Notes: a model not told the origin generated them from the sequence alone. Counted from the first letter of the stretch, positions 17,996 through 27,649 are shown. The stretch: 64,000 nucleotides of DNA from Clostridium sp. AN503 (GCF_040719375.1 NZ_JBFDTP010000002.1:2170001-2234000), one strand, 5' to 3'. Numbers and translations are program-made.

Positions 17996-18331
17996 TCATT
18001 CCTCCGCTGGATAGGGATATGCCGGTCCCGGATGCAGCCACAGCTCCAGTACCAGCTGTTCCCGGCTTCCCCACTCCTCCATATCCAGCTGTATGTCCTC
18101 CTGATCAAACCAGGGACTTTGCACCGTCACAGTCCTGAGGCGCGTCCCATTATCCCAGAACACCCATATGCCCTCTGCTTTTCTTACGGGGACCGCCCCA
18201 TCGGATATGGTCACACGCAGAGCTGACAGCAGCGGGGCTTTCACCGGTTCCCCCGTGTATCCGTCTATAGGCAGCACCGCCACCGCCGCTCTCCGCACAT
18301 GGAAGCGGTCATTTTTCTGAATCTGCTCCAT
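17996..18331 (-). CDS. Small beta-rich protein of the eCIS operon
   Basis: A 111-residue protein not recognised. It is predicted beta-rich (VRRAAVAVLPIDGYTGEPV, then VWVFWDNGTRLRTVTVQSP-like strands) and looks like a transthyretin or Ig-like domain, a shape often seen in baseplate adaptors. Gene order between the cap protein and the sensor is tight (13 nt and 1 nt). The function is unknown; involvement in particle assembly is an inference from context. Confidence 0.65.
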   Translation of the reverse strand: MEQIQKNDRFHVRRAAVAVLPIDGYTGEPVKAPLLSALRVTISDGAVPVRKAEGIWVFWDNGTRLRTVTVQSPWFDQEDIQLDMEEWGSREQLVLELWLHPGPAYPYPAEE

Positions 18332-18344
18332 CTTCCGCCTCCTG

Positions 18345-18962
18345 TCAAGTCCAGATCTCTTTCACCCGGGTGATCTTCTTTGTGACGGTAGAATCCAGCC
18401 TCACCGGAGCCACGCAGTAGTAGAGGGAAAGCCTGCATTCCTGCTTCCTCCCCTGCCATATCTCCAGCTTTTCCTGCATGGTCAGATTCTGATACTGGAT
18501 ATGCAGGGTGTCTGGAGAAGAGGACGTGACCGGACGGAGCGTACTGCCGTCCAGCAGGGGGTGATCATGAAGCACCTGCATAGCCCTTGTGAGGATCCGG
18601 TGGTTTTCTTCCTCCCGGTAACGGATGTCAATGGAAGAATATGCCGTGAGCATATAATAAAGATTTAAATACATCGGCGGAAACTGCTGATGATCCTCAT
18701 CCACCGGGATCATCCCGTTGATTCGCATCTCGTCATTTTCCCGGATATCGTACAGGCAAAGGCCGAGCGCCAGATCTCCATGTGCTTCCGGCGTGCAGAG
18801 CCCGATCTCCTCGCGGGAACCGATCACGTCAGGGACCATGTGCTGCCTCAACAGCTGCAGTATCCCATTGCTGACAGAAGCGCTGGCAGTATGGTCCCCA
18901 CGCAGGGTATCCCGTCCCGGATCTTCCGTCCGCTTAAACCACCAGGGTATTTTTCTCTCCAT
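18345..18962 (-). CDS. DUF4255 tail-cap protein (Pvc16/Afp16-like)
   Basis: A 205-residue protein with the DUF4255/Pvc16 N-terminal domain, which caps the sheath and tube in contractile injection particles. Family features: an early helical LQLLRQHM, LALGLCLYDIRENDEMRING, then PPMYLNLYYMLTAYSS and the ILTRAMQVLHDHPLL helix. The ATG at 18962 follows AAAGGAG; an upstream in-frame extension overlaps the previous gene and is rejected. Confidence 0.9.
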   Translation of the reverse strand: MERKIPWWFKRTEDPGRDTLRGDHTASASVSNGILQLLRQHMVPDVIGSREEIGLCTPEAHGDLALGLCLYDIRENDEMRINGMIPVDEDHQQFPPMYLNLYYMLTAYSSIDIRYREEENHRILTRAMQVLHDHPLLDGSTLRPVTSSSPDTLHIQYQNLTMQEKLEIWQGRKQECRLSLYYCVAPVRLDSTVTKKITRVKEIWT

Positions 18963-18966
18963 TGTA

Positions 18967-20829
18967 TTAGCTCCTTTCCGGCAATAGACCAGCTGTCTCT
19001 GCGTTGTTATCTTCCTTTCGCGGCGCGCCGGGGCCATCGTCTGAAAACTGGCTTCTATCACCCACCGGACCGATCACCGGGGATTTCCCATCCGGCGTCT
19101 CCATTCCCGGCAGTTCCGGCAGCTGTTCTACGTTGGCTGCCTCATCTGTCCCCATTCCAGTTTCGCTTTGCAGCGGTGTATTCTCCCCTGTTCCGCCTGA
19201 CAGTGACTCCCCTTCGCCCGGTTTTCCCTGCGGCAGTTCTCCTTCGCCCGGTTCGCCCGGCAACAGGCCCGGCTCGCCCAGTTCTTCTGGCAGCAGCGCC
19301 TCCCCGCCCAATTCACCCGGAGGCAGCTCCCCTTCTCCCAGCCCATCCGTCAGCACCGGCATCCCATTCCGGAATGCTCCGGCAAACAGTACCCCGCCGG
19401 TTTCCGGATCATAGATGGTCCCATTGCCATGATAGACCCCCAGGAGGAAATCCCCCTCATACAGCATACAGCCGTTCTCATCGTACTGCAGTCCCTTTCC
19501 GTCGTAATGCCCCAGACGGAACCCGCCTACGTAGAGCGGGAAGTCAGAAAGGGGCTGGTAGAGGGTCCCTTCCCCGCTGTACTTGCCGCTCTGAAATCCG
19601 CCCTCATAGAGAAGGGAGCCGTATTCCTTATCATAGAGCCGCCCCTCTCCCTCATAGCGGTCGTTGCTGAACTGTCCTTCGTATAAGAGCAGTCCGGTGT
19701 CCGTGTAAGAAGTCCCCTCCCCATTCCTTTTTCCAAAAGAAAATGTCCCCTGGTACTCCACCGAACCGTCCGCATAATAAAGCGTGCCTGCCCCCTCATA
19801 TTGATCGTCCAGCATACCGCCCTGATAGCGGATGCTTCCATTTTCCCAGTATAGAGTTTTCCGCCCGGCTGCATCTTCTCCGCCGGTTCCCGCCCCGTCA
19901 TTTTCTGCCCCGCCGTTTTCCGCTCCGCCGGCTTCCTCCGTGGAGACCCCTGCTTCCGAAAGCGGCAGCGTTTCCCCGTCCACATACACCTGTTTCCAGA
20001 GCATCATACCGTCAAGGACCGGACTGATCTTTTCCTCCCATACCTGAGGCAGCAGAATCAGAGCCGCGCAGAGTGTCATCACGCCGAGAGCCACCTTCAC
20101 TCCAGAAAGCAGGATCTTACTCCACTTTTTCCACAGCTTTTTCAGGTGCGCTAACAACGTTTCCTTTTCTTTTGCCTCCTCGCCCGGCCCATTCTGGATA
20201 CGGCTAAAGGCCGGAAGCAGCCCTAAGTACTCCGTGTAGATTGTCATCAGGTCCAATGGTTCCCGCGTATTTCCCTGCTCCAGAAACGCAGCCGCCTCTG
20301 GACAGGTATCACATATCTCCCCGGAAAACAGCACTTCCAGCAGTTCAAACAGACGCCCCACCGCCGTTTTGGCCGTGACCGTCCCATATTCCGCCACAGA
20401 TTCCAGCAGATAAAAAAAACCAGGCTTACCCGCATCCGCATCCACATAGACAGCTTCCGGGCATGCTAATCCCCACTGAAGGCAGAGGGGCATATCCTGT
20501 ATCAGAAAATGCTCCATCACCTGCTGTCCTGCCGAAAACCGTTGCAAAGGCGTCATGGTCTCCAGCATATCTTTGAGGGATGAACCTGACGGGTCGGGGA
20601 ACACCAGATAGATCCGGTCCTCCAGGATAAGATAATCCATCAGATCCGCAAACGCCGGATTCTCCTGCCATACGGCGACTCTGGACAGGATATCCTCCCC
20701 AAGAGGCGCTCCTGCCAGATGGCAGAGCATCTCTTCCCCCTGCCGCCTGCAGCGGTAATGGAGATTGCCGCCAGTCTCCGGCAGAGTCTGTATGACTTCA
20801 TAAACTGCGTTCTGTCCCTCAAACATCAT
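18967..20829 (-). CDS. Membrane-anchored MORN-repeat protein
   Basis: A 620-residue protein. Residues 1-210 form a globular cytosolic region reminiscent of a degenerate kinase lobe (LEDRIYLVFPDPSGSSLKDML), without catalytic motifs. One membrane span lies at about 240-262. Then come roughly seven MORN-type repeats of 22-24 residues (325-490; for example YEGEGRLYDKEYGSLLYEGG), and a Gly/Glu/Pro-rich tail to the end. No known eCIS core protein has this layout. Its place between the structural genes and the cap gene suggests a docking or anchoring role, which is inference. Confidence 0.78.
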   Translation of the reverse strand: MMFEGQNAVYEVIQTLPETGGNLHYRCRRQGEEMLCHLAGAPLGEDILSRVAVWQENPAFADLMDYLILEDRIYLVFPDPSGSSLKDMLETMTPLQRFSAGQQVMEHFLIQDMPLCLQWGLACPEAVYVDADAGKPGFFYLLESVAEYGTVTAKTAVGRLFELLEVLFSGEICDTCPEAAAFLEQGNTREPLDLMTIYTEYLGLLPAFSRIQNGPGEEAKEKETLLAHLKKLWKKWSKILLSGVKVALGVMTLCAALILLPQVWEEKISPVLDGMMLWKQVYVDGETLPLSEAGVSTEEAGGAENGGAENDGAGTGGEDAAGRKTLYWENGSIRYQGGMLDDQYEGAGTLYYADGSVEYQGTFSFGKRNGEGTSYTDTGLLLYEGQFSNDRYEGEGRLYDKEYGSLLYEGGFQSGKYSGEGTLYQPLSDFPLYVGGFRLGHYDGKGLQYDENGCMLYEGDFLLGVYHGNGTIYDPETGGVLFAGAFRNGMPVLTDGLGEGELPPGELGGEALLPEELGEPGLLPGEPGEGELPQGKPGEGESLSGGTGENTPLQSETGMGTDEAANVEQLPELPGMETPDGKSPVIGPVGDRSQFSDDGPGAPRKEDNNAETAGLLPERS

Positions 20830-20832
20830 TGG

Positions 20833-22218
20833 TTATTCCCTCACGATCGCAAACACATTTGCCCGGACTTCCGGATCCCGGTTCCTCAGGCATATCTCAT
20901 AAACTCCCGGACGGTTGGGCGCACGGTAGACGCCGTCTTCCCCGACCGTTCCGCCCTCCGGCGTCACTACGCTCCAGGAAAGCTCCGGATCTTCTATATT
21001 CACGCATACCGCCTGCAGTCCTGCGCTCTCCCTCACCTTGATGTGGAGGAGCTGGGGCGTTATGAATATCCTGCCCTCCCCCGCCTTAAATTCATTGCGG
21101 CTCCGTTTCCGGATTGCCGTCCATCCCACTTCCACCGTATCGGACGCCCACTTTTCCTTCAGGCGCACGGCGATCACAAATGTTCCGTCCGATGGTTTTA
21201 AGCGGTAAGCGGATTCTGCGTATGCCGCCTCCGGGAAGGATTCCTCCTGCTGTCCCTGCGCGTCTGCAAAGATACCGGCCGCGCCTCCGAAACGGTACTG
21301 GCCCTGTTCTATATGCAAAATGATCTCCGTCTCACCCAGTCCCAGTCCATGGGCGATCTCAGGGGAAAATGCAATGTCCCCCGCATGTCCTCCGCCGGGA
21401 AACGAAAGCTTTGCCCTTCCCTGGGCAAACTGCCAGTCTCCCTCCATATCTTTTCTTTTTCCGCTGTTTTCTTTAAGTCCGCCCGCATTTTTACCAGCTG
21501 CCCTGTCCTCCTGCCGTGCCATTTCCAGATCGTCCAGCCTCTCTGCCAGTTCTCTGATGCGACCCGCCAGAAGCGGCTGACAGCAAATGTACTCCCCAAA
21601 GGGCACCGGCTCCACCCGGTCTATCATGTAGAACTCTCCGGCCTTTACCAGCCCGATCCTGGCCAGATAGATACCCTGGCGGTATTTTTCCTGATGGATG
21701 CGCTCCGCCCTGTCATAAACATAGCGCAGTTCGTCCATCCCTGTCTCCCATCTGTCCACGCTCTCCGGCTCATCATCCGTCACGTACAGGGCATAGCCCT
21801 CCCGCACCTTATTGCAGGTCTCTTCCTCCAGCGTGTGCACGGCCCGGTTCGCCGCGTTCTGTACCGGCTCTATCGGTTCTTCCGCATAGGAGATGCACAG
21901 GTACAGGGACTCCTCCCCCTCCTCCATGGTGGCCTCCTCGTAGCCTTCCAGGGAAGACAGCTTTAAGATCTCCGGCGTCTCCACCGCGATCTCCCGCCCG
22001 GTGTTATCGAGCGCCAGCCCCATTTCCAGGGAAATGCTGTAGTCATCCACACGGATCACCTCCAGCCCCGACACGATCCCCGCGCCGAACAGCCACCGGT
22101 TGATCATGCGCCGCTTATCGTTCCCGTACTGCTGTTCCTGCGAAAAATCCTCCGCAGTCAGCAGCTTTCCATAAAAATACCGATTACGGATAAACGGCAG
22201 ATATGTCAGATTCTTCAT
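20833..22218 (-). CDS. Conserved eCIS-associated protein with C-terminal Ig-like domain
   Basis: A 461-residue protein beginning MKNLTYLPFIRNRYFYGKLL, a start pattern I associate with proteins encoded beside eCIS baseplate genes (FYGKLLTAEDF, then a WLFGAGIVSGLEV segment). The C-terminal 90 residues look like an Ig-like domain (GTVGEDGVYRAPNRPGVYEI). It overlaps the gpI-like gene by four nt and is followed by the MORN gene. Possibly an accessory baseplate or fibre-attachment protein; no catalytic motif is seen. Confidence 0.7.
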   Translation of the reverse strand: MKNLTYLPFIRNRYFYGKLLTAEDFSQEQQYGNDKRRMINRWLFGAGIVSGLEVIRVDDYSISLEMGLALDNTGREIAVETPEILKLSSLEGYEEATMEEGEESLYLCISYAEEPIEPVQNAANRAVHTLEEETCNKVREGYALYVTDDEPESVDRWETGMDELRYVYDRAERIHQEKYRQGIYLARIGLVKAGEFYMIDRVEPVPFGEYICCQPLLAGRIRELAERLDDLEMARQEDRAAGKNAGGLKENSGKRKDMEGDWQFAQGRAKLSFPGGGHAGDIAFSPEIAHGLGLGETEIILHIEQGQYRFGGAAGIFADAQGQQEESFPEAAYAESAYRLKPSDGTFVIAVRLKEKWASDTVEVGWTAIRKRSRNEFKAGEGRIFITPQLLHIKVRESAGLQAVCVNIEDPELSWSVVTPEGGTVGEDGVYRAPNRPGVYEICLRNRDPEVRANVFAIVRE

Positions 22219-23261
22219 ATGTCCTTCCCTCCAAACATGGCGCTCCCCATCATTGCCTGTCCGTCAAGGACCGCCTCCTGATAGTCATTTAAATAGCTGT
22301 TTACCCCCAGATAGACATGCTGTCCCAGCACCGTCCATGGCCTGAGGATAATGAGATCCGCCTCCATATCAGCAGGCTTTCCCTCCCGGATGATCCGCCC
22401 CAGAGCCAGATAGGTTTTCTGGTCCGGGACCGCCTGCTCCGATAAAAAGATCCGGAACCGGTATGCCGGCTCTCCCCATATCCCCTCCTGGATCATAGGT
22501 TTTTCCCCTGCGAATATCTCTACCTTCCGCTCCAGCGCAGCTGCCGTCCCCCGGTTTTCATAAGTTCCTGCCCCGCGCTCCAGATACCGGCGCAGGTGCT
22601 CTATCGTCCAGAGATGGCTGTTGTCCACGTGCAGCCAGTCCCCCAGGATACGCAGGCTCTCCGGCGGAGCCGACTGCAGGTCTAAAAGCCGGGCGCTGCC
22701 GCGTATCTCCCGCTCCAGCCTGTCGTATAAAGTCTGGAAGACCGCAAGAAAACGGACCAGGAATCCAGATTCCCCCGTCTGATAGATCTCCGGGAGATAC
22801 TGGTTCCAGCTCTCCCTGGGGAAAAAAATCTGCACAAGGGATACCTCCGGCCCCTGGGCGCCATCTCCCCACAGCGTCATGCCGATCCAGAGATACCGGC
22901 CCTTCACCTGGTGCAGCAGCAGATCCTGCGGATTCCTTGTGGTGAGCTGTTCCATGGCCGACATGGCCGACATACGGCTCTCCAGGCTCATATGCCGCGC
23001 CGCCTGCTCCTCCGTCATAAGCTTCGCCGCCTCGGAATCCGTGGCATAGACGCTTATGACAACCGCCATATTCCCTCCGACTGTCGAATGGACCAGCAGA
23101 CGGTGCCATACGGTCTCCTTCTCCCAGGAATCCAGGGTCCTGGATAAAAAACGTCCCGGCTGCCCGGCTCTTAAAAGCTTCAGCCTTCTCTCATCAAAAT
23201 CTACATTCTCATACTGTCCGCGCCGGTAGTCCTGCTCCTTGTTAAAAAGATAATAGTCCAT
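22215..23261 (-). CDS. Baseplate/tail protein, gpI-like (Pvc12-type)
   Basis: A 348-residue protein with a phage tail protein I-like region in its second half: QTLYDRLEREIRGSARLLDL, then LRILGDWLHVD and RRYLERGAGTYENRGT, a pattern common to contractile-tail gpI proteins that attach fibres or close the wedge. The ATG at 23261 shares its A with the upstream stop (TAATG); an alternative ATG 33 nt upstream lies inside the previous gene. Confidence 0.8.
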   Translation of the reverse strand: MDYYLFNKEQDYRRGQYENVDFDERRLKLLRAGQPGRFLSRTLDSWEKETVWHRLLVHSTVGGNMAVVISVYATDSEAAKLMTEEQAARHMSLESRMSAMSAMEQLTTRNPQDLLLHQVKGRYLWIGMTLWGDGAQGPEVSLVQIFFPRESWNQYLPEIYQTGESGFLVRFLAVFQTLYDRLEREIRGSARLLDLQSAPPESLRILGDWLHVDNSHLWTIEHLRRYLERGAGTYENRGTAAALERKVEIFAGEKPMIQEGIWGEPAYRFRIFLSEQAVPDQKTYLALGRIIREGKPADMEADLIILRPWTVLGQHVYLGVNSYLNDYQEAVLDGQAMMGSAMFGGKDI

Positions 23262-25075
23262 TATTCCTGCCCCATTCCGCTCATCACCTGACATTCAGCC
23301 TGTACAAACACCATCCGCCCATCCGGAGGAAGCAAAAGGTCACCCTTAGAATTGCGGCGGCCCTGCCGTCCACTTACAATGCTTAAGGAATGTACCTCTA
23401 AAACCCAGGGGAGCGCCTCCAGTCCTCCGGTCAGCTCTCCATAGGAAATCCCCTGCCCAAAGCCGCGCGTTCCCATCCATTCCCGTATCCAATCCTCCAC
23501 CAGTTTTCCAGCATTCCGGTACTGAGGCTTAACCAGGCACCGGCATACAATGGACACCGGGCAGTATACCGGAGAACGGACAAAAAGGCGTGTACCCAGC
23601 ATCCGCTTTTCTTCCAGATACCGGTACAGGTTCTTTCGGTACGCCTCATTTAACTGCCCCTGTCCGTCCGGTGCCGCGGGCTTTACCACTACCACAAGCT
23701 CACGTTTCTTAACATCCCCTGCAAATACCACGCAGGAATCCACTAAAAGCCCCGGTATGCCCATCACAAGCTCTTCATAATCCTCCGGCAGCACCGCCCG
23801 TTTTTTCCGCTCTGTGCCGGACAGGAACCGTTTGAAAACATCATCCGGACTTTCCTCGTCCATCCCTCCGGTCACTTCATCCTCGTTTATGACCGGAACC
23901 GGGTTTTCCCCTTCCATACAGGTGATCGCCCCGGCCTTTACATTGCCTGCCTTCCCAAGCGTCCGGACCCGGCCGCTGACCCGGATGCGTCCCTCCGGCA
24001 TCCTGCCGCAAAAACCATCCCCGAACAGAATACATCCGTCCTTCACCCGGTAATGCCGGTCCTCACAGGAAGAATGATGGAAGTCCTCCACCTGCCTCCA
24101 GACTGTCATCCGCTCCGGAGCTTCCTCCAGGGAAGTCTCCACAGTCAGGCTTTCGCAGCACAGATCCCGCATCCCGCAGTCAAACTGCTGGCCCGGCAGC
24201 CCGCGCCCGAAAAATTCCAGGGCTTCCGTTACCGTTTCCTGCTGCCATACCTCCGCCATAGCCAGGCTGATTCTGGTGATACAGGGCGGCCACAGATAAT
24301 CGCACCGCTCCAGACGAAACCGCAGCCGGTGATCGCCCTGCTTCATGGGCATTCTCAGAAAAAAGCAGATACTTCCGTCCTGCACCATCCCGTAAGTGTC
24401 ATCCCGCTCCACATCTGCCGCCCTCCAGCCCTGCTCTGTCAGATACTCCAGTCGGATTTCCGCCAGGGGATAGTAGCCGTGTCCGTCATAAGCCGTTTCA
24501 TCCACGGGATTCTTCCTTCCCGGCGCAGACTCCAGGGCATCCGGCGCCGGACCTGTTTTCAAAAAAAGGCGGTGTCTCCTGTCGGTCTTCAGACACTCCT
24601 TAAGAGTTATCTCAAAGCAGTCGCCGGTCTCCGGAGAGGCCCCGAAGGGCAGAAGACAGATCCCCCTGCCTTCCGCCATCCAGCTTCCTTCCAGCACCGT
24701 GCGGGATCCTCCGCAAAAAGTCTCAAGCTTTAAAAACACTCCCTCCAGGACCATCTGGCTTTCCCGGGTCTCAAACCGGATGGTATCTGCATAAAATCCA
24801 GTCCCCGCTTCCAGATAAAGGGCATTCTCTGTCCTCACCGTGACAAGTGTCTTTCCGGGACAGCGCCTGCGGCGGCTGATCCCCAAAAGCTCCGTATACT
24901 TCCTTCGGTGCTCCTCACTGATCTGTTCCCCGTGGTACAGCTGGTTCTGCTGCATCCAGACAAGCATTTCCAGGATGGTGATACCCGGGTCATGCAGGTT
25001 ATGATCACTCCACTCCGGATCCATACCTGCGATCTTTAGTCTGAGCCGGTCTATGGTATCCTTCCATGTCTGCAT
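23261..25075 (-). CDS. Baseplate wedge protein, gpJ/gp6-like (first of two by size)
   Basis: A 604-residue baseplate assembly protein. The N-terminal DHNLHDPGITILEMLVWMQ signature and C-terminal J-domain region (EDYEELVMGIPGLLVDSCVVF) match putative baseplate assembly proteins of eCIS and phage tails. The ATG at 25075 has GGGGAGG upstream; the longer open frame would overlap the neighbour by 160 nt. As annotated it overlaps the neighbour by 25 nt. Works with the 405-residue paralogue to build the wedge. Confidence 0.85.
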   Translation of the reverse strand: MQTWKDTIDRLRLKIAGMDPEWSDHNLHDPGITILEMLVWMQQNQLYHGEQISEEHRRKYTELLGISRRRRCPGKTLVTVRTENALYLEAGTGFYADTIRFETRESQMVLEGVFLKLETFCGGSRTVLEGSWMAEGRGICLLPFGASPETGDCFEITLKECLKTDRRHRLFLKTGPAPDALESAPGRKNPVDETAYDGHGYYPLAEIRLEYLTEQGWRAADVERDDTYGMVQDGSICFFLRMPMKQGDHRLRFRLERCDYLWPPCITRISLAMAEVWQQETVTEALEFFGRGLPGQQFDCGMRDLCCESLTVETSLEEAPERMTVWRQVEDFHHSSCEDRHYRVKDGCILFGDGFCGRMPEGRIRVSGRVRTLGKAGNVKAGAITCMEGENPVPVINEDEVTGGMDEESPDDVFKRFLSGTERKKRAVLPEDYEELVMGIPGLLVDSCVVFAGDVKKRELVVVVKPAAPDGQGQLNEAYRKNLYRYLEEKRMLGTRLFVRSPVYCPVSIVCRCLVKPQYRNAGKLVEDWIREWMGTRGFGQGISYGELTGGLEALPWVLEVHSLSIVSGRQGRRNSKGDLLLPPDGRMVFVQAECQVMSGMGQE

Positions 25076-26268
25076 GATCCATCCTCCCCTTCCTCCTGAA
25101 ACGGTATCGCCCGAAGCCTGTGCTGTCCGCTCACCGGAAGCGTCCAGGGAATCTCTTTTGCCGCCCCGGGCAGCACGTCCTCCCACTGGCCGTCCCGCAT
25201 CCATTTCCACTCTACCGTAATGCGCCGCTGCTGAGATATCCCGGGGACCTGCTGCAGACAGGTCTTTATCTGACCGTAGGACGGCAGGCCGCCAAAGCTC
25301 CAGCCTTCTCCCATCACACCGCCGTCCACCGGGTCCAGAAAATGTTCCAGAGCCTCTTTCGCCAGCCGCTTAGCCTGGCTCCCCGCAACTCCCGGCAGGC
25401 ACAAAAGTTCCGCCGAGACATCCATCCTGATAAATTCCGGCAGGACCACAAAAAGCCCGTTTTCCCGCACCATGGCTCCGCTGTGCGCATATAGATACGC
25501 CTGGATCTCCGCCGTTTTTCCGTAATAATAATGGTTTTCACCCATCCTGCCCTTCTGCAGGACCGCCACTGTCACCGCCCCCGGATACCTGCCTCCGCCG
25601 CCGTCATATCCCGGAAAGCACCGGACCCGCACAACCTCCTGGCACAGCTCCCGCACAAGGCTTTCGTAATCCCCCGGTGTTACCGCCCGGTACTGGTGGC
25701 GCAGGGCTGCGCCGCACCGTTTTATGGCGGTTTCCAGGGTCTCCTGATCTGCGCCTCCCGTCAGCGGCAGCGGGTTTGCGATCTCTGAGACAAACCCGGC
25801 AGAGCGTTCCAGCTTATAACCGGTCCCTTCCGGCAGATTGCCCCCGCTTCCGGTCTGAAGCGCCCGCACCCGGCCTCTGCCCGGCCGGTTTCCCACCACA
25901 TAAACAGCCTCAAGCAGTTCATAGGCTGTCTGGCCTTTGGGTCCTCCCGCCAGCACCACCGTTTTCTCGGGCACCACCGCATCCGGCATATCCGGCTTTA
26001 CCAGGCCAAAGGTCATTTCTCCTGACGCCCGCTCCCCTTCCCTCGGGCACATTCCCAAAAGCTTAAAAAACTCTTCCCGGTTTCTCAAAAGGAACTGTCC
26101 AAACGAAGCCTCTGATTCTGCAAGCAGCCCGGCAAAAAGCGCTGCGATCACGCTCCCCGGTTCCTTTAGATCCTCTGCAAACCTCCAGTCCGGCGTGTAG
26201 GACAGGGCCAGCTGCCTGATCTCCTCCAGTATTTTTTCACTCTCCCGCAATGGATCTGACACATCCAT
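25051..26268 (-). CDS. Baseplate J/gp47-like wedge protein (second)
   Basis: A 405-residue baseplate J family protein. Seen: GSVIAALFAGLLAESEASFGQFL near the N-terminus, a central AVTPGDYESLVRELCQEVVRVRC that marks the J domain, and a SYGQIKTCLQQVPGI segment near the end. The frame can open at a TTG at 26274, but the ATG at 26268 has GGAGGT eight nt upstream and lies just after the gp25 stop. Having two J-type wedge proteins is normal for eCIS (Afp11 and Afp12 region). Confidence 0.87.
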   Translation of the reverse strand: MDVSDPLRESEKILEEIRQLALSYTPDWRFAEDLKEPGSVIAALFAGLLAESEASFGQFLLRNREEFFKLLGMCPREGERASGEMTFGLVKPDMPDAVVPEKTVVLAGGPKGQTAYELLEAVYVVGNRPGRGRVRALQTGSGGNLPEGTGYKLERSAGFVSEIANPLPLTGGADQETLETAIKRCGAALRHQYRAVTPGDYESLVRELCQEVVRVRCFPGYDGGGGRYPGAVTVAVLQKGRMGENHYYYGKTAEIQAYLYAHSGAMVRENGLFVVLPEFIRMDVSAELLCLPGVAGSQAKRLAKEALEHFLDPVDGGVMGEGWSFGGLPSYGQIKTCLQQVPGISQQRRITVEWKWMRDGQWEDVLPGAAKEIPWTLPVSGQHRLRAIPFQEEGEDGSCRHGRIP

Positions 26269-26270
26269 GG

Positions 26271-26684
26271 TCAAACACCTCCGGCTCCCTCGCTCATATA
26301 AAATGGAAACACCAGATTGTACTGGTTATTTGTGCTCCGCACCCTGTAAGCTACCGTCAAGAGCACGGTCCCGTCCCTGTCCGGATCAGGATCTGCCCGG
26401 ACCTGGATCTCTTCGATCCTCGGTTCCCACAGGATCAGCGCCTCAGTGACGGCGCCTTCCATCTGGCGAAGGGTATCATAATCCATGGTCCCAAATACAT
26501 ACTCGTGGATCCTGCATCCGAATTCCGGGCGCATGACCCGCTCCCCTTTTCTGGTACCCAGTATGATCCCGACCGCTTCCCGGATATCCTCCTCACCGCT
26601 CCGTTCTCTGAGCCGCCCGGTCGCCGGTTCCGGCGCCACCGGGAATGCCAGGCCCTTTCCGAGAAATCCCTTATACTCCGCCAT
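26271..26684 (-). CDS. GPW/gp25-like baseplate wedge protein
   Basis: A 137-residue gp25 family protein that joins the sheath to the baseplate. Seen: GLAFPVAPEPATGRL, the wedge signature DIREAVGIILGTRKGERVM followed by RPEFGCRIHEYVFG (the conserved RPxFG). Afp9/Pvc9 equivalent. It lies 33 nt after the spike gene. Confidence 0.93.
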   Translation of the reverse strand: MAEYKGFLGKGLAFPVAPEPATGRLRERSGEEDIREAVGIILGTRKGERVMRPEFGCRIHEYVFGTMDYDTLRQMEGAVTEALILWEPRIEEIQVRADPDPDRDGTVLLTVAYRVRSTNNQYNLVFPFYMSEGAGGV

Positions 26685-26717
26685 ATTTCCACCCTGTCCA
26701 TTCCATCAGCCTGCCCG

Positions 26718-27584
26718 TCAGTTCAGCTTCAGCATCTGCCCCTTCACCTGAAGGATCCCACCCGACTCCACCTTGCCGCTTGCAGACGCTTTTATCTCCA
26801 GGGACATACCCTCCAGCTTCACCTGGCTGGTCTTTAAGGCATAACCCTGTCCGGGCTTCACTTCCACATTCCTGCCCTTGATCTCCGTCTTGTCATCCGG
26901 GTTCAGCAATACACCTTTCCCCTTCAGCTCCAGGTTCTTTCCCGCCTGGATCGTCACCGCATCCTCCGATGCCGCAGTCACCGCTCCGGAGACCGTAAGC
27001 TTTGCCGCACCTTCCACCTTAGCCGTCATATCCTTTTCCGTCTCAAACCCAATGCTTTCCGCCTTCACAGTCACCGGCCCTGCGATGGTGATCATGCCTT
27101 TTTCTATGGTGAGAAAATCCTCCCCTGCAAACTGAAGGACCGTCTTTGTCTTGAGATTCCAGGTCAAAAGCCCATCCTCCTTTGAGGACAGCGTCATGGT
27201 ATGCTCCCCTGCCGGGTCGGAAAAGGAAAGCTCCAGGGCGTCCTCATCCTCGTTTAGGAGCACCTGATATCCCTCCCGGCTCCTCCACAGCTTTTTGCTG
27301 TTCTTCTCATTGGAAGTCTGCTCCGGCGGCGTATTTGTCTGATTCCACAGACAGCCCAGTACGATCGGACGGCGGGAATCTCCGCTGTGAAACCCGATCA
27401 CCACCTCGGCCCCGATCTCCGGCATCTGATAGCCTCCGTATCCCGGCCCTGCATATCCTGTCATAAACGGGAGCCACCCGGTCTCCATCTTTCCGGCTTC
27501 CCCCAGCGTGTACTCCACCATCAGCTTTCCTGGAAAATCCTCGCTCCAGTTATTCTTTACAATCCCCGTAACCACGCCATCCAA
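26718..27584 (-). CDS. gp5-like spike protein (VgrG C-terminal half)
   Basis: A 288-residue baseplate assembly protein V/gp5-like spike. An OB-fold lies at the N-terminus (DGVVTGIVKNNW, MPEIGAEVVIGFHSGDSRRPIVLG), followed by a long repetitive region of KAES, KLTVSG and KNLELKGKG strands expected to form the triple beta-helix needle. The start is uncertain: a TTG at 27584 has GGAGGT seven nt upstream, while a GTG at 27647 gives a longer form whose extra residues look non-coding. The gp27-like half is encoded separately upstream. Confidence 0.85.
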   Translation of the reverse strand: MDGVVTGIVKNNWSEDFPGKLMVEYTLGEAGKMETGWLPFMTGYAGPGYGGYQMPEIGAEVVIGFHSGDSRRPIVLGCLWNQTNTPPEQTSNEKNSKKLWRSREGYQVLLNEDEDALELSFSDPAGEHTMTLSSKEDGLLTWNLKTKTVLQFAGEDFLTIEKGMITIAGPVTVKAESIGFETEKDMTAKVEGAAKLTVSGAVTAASEDAVTIQAGKNLELKGKGVLLNPDDKTEIKGRNVEVKPGQGYALKTSQVKLEGMSLEIKASASGKVESGGILQVKGQMLKLN

Positions 27585-27649
27585 GGTCTGCACCTCCTGT
27601 CTGTTTCCTCCGCTTCGCCGGTGGCAGCTCTGCCGTCCGGCGCCCACGC

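Noticed and set aside
18690..19670. Long plus-strand open frame of 326 codons
   Set aside because: It is antisense to the MORN and cap genes, rich in Arg/Pro/His as expected from the complement, and has no family match or ribosome site.
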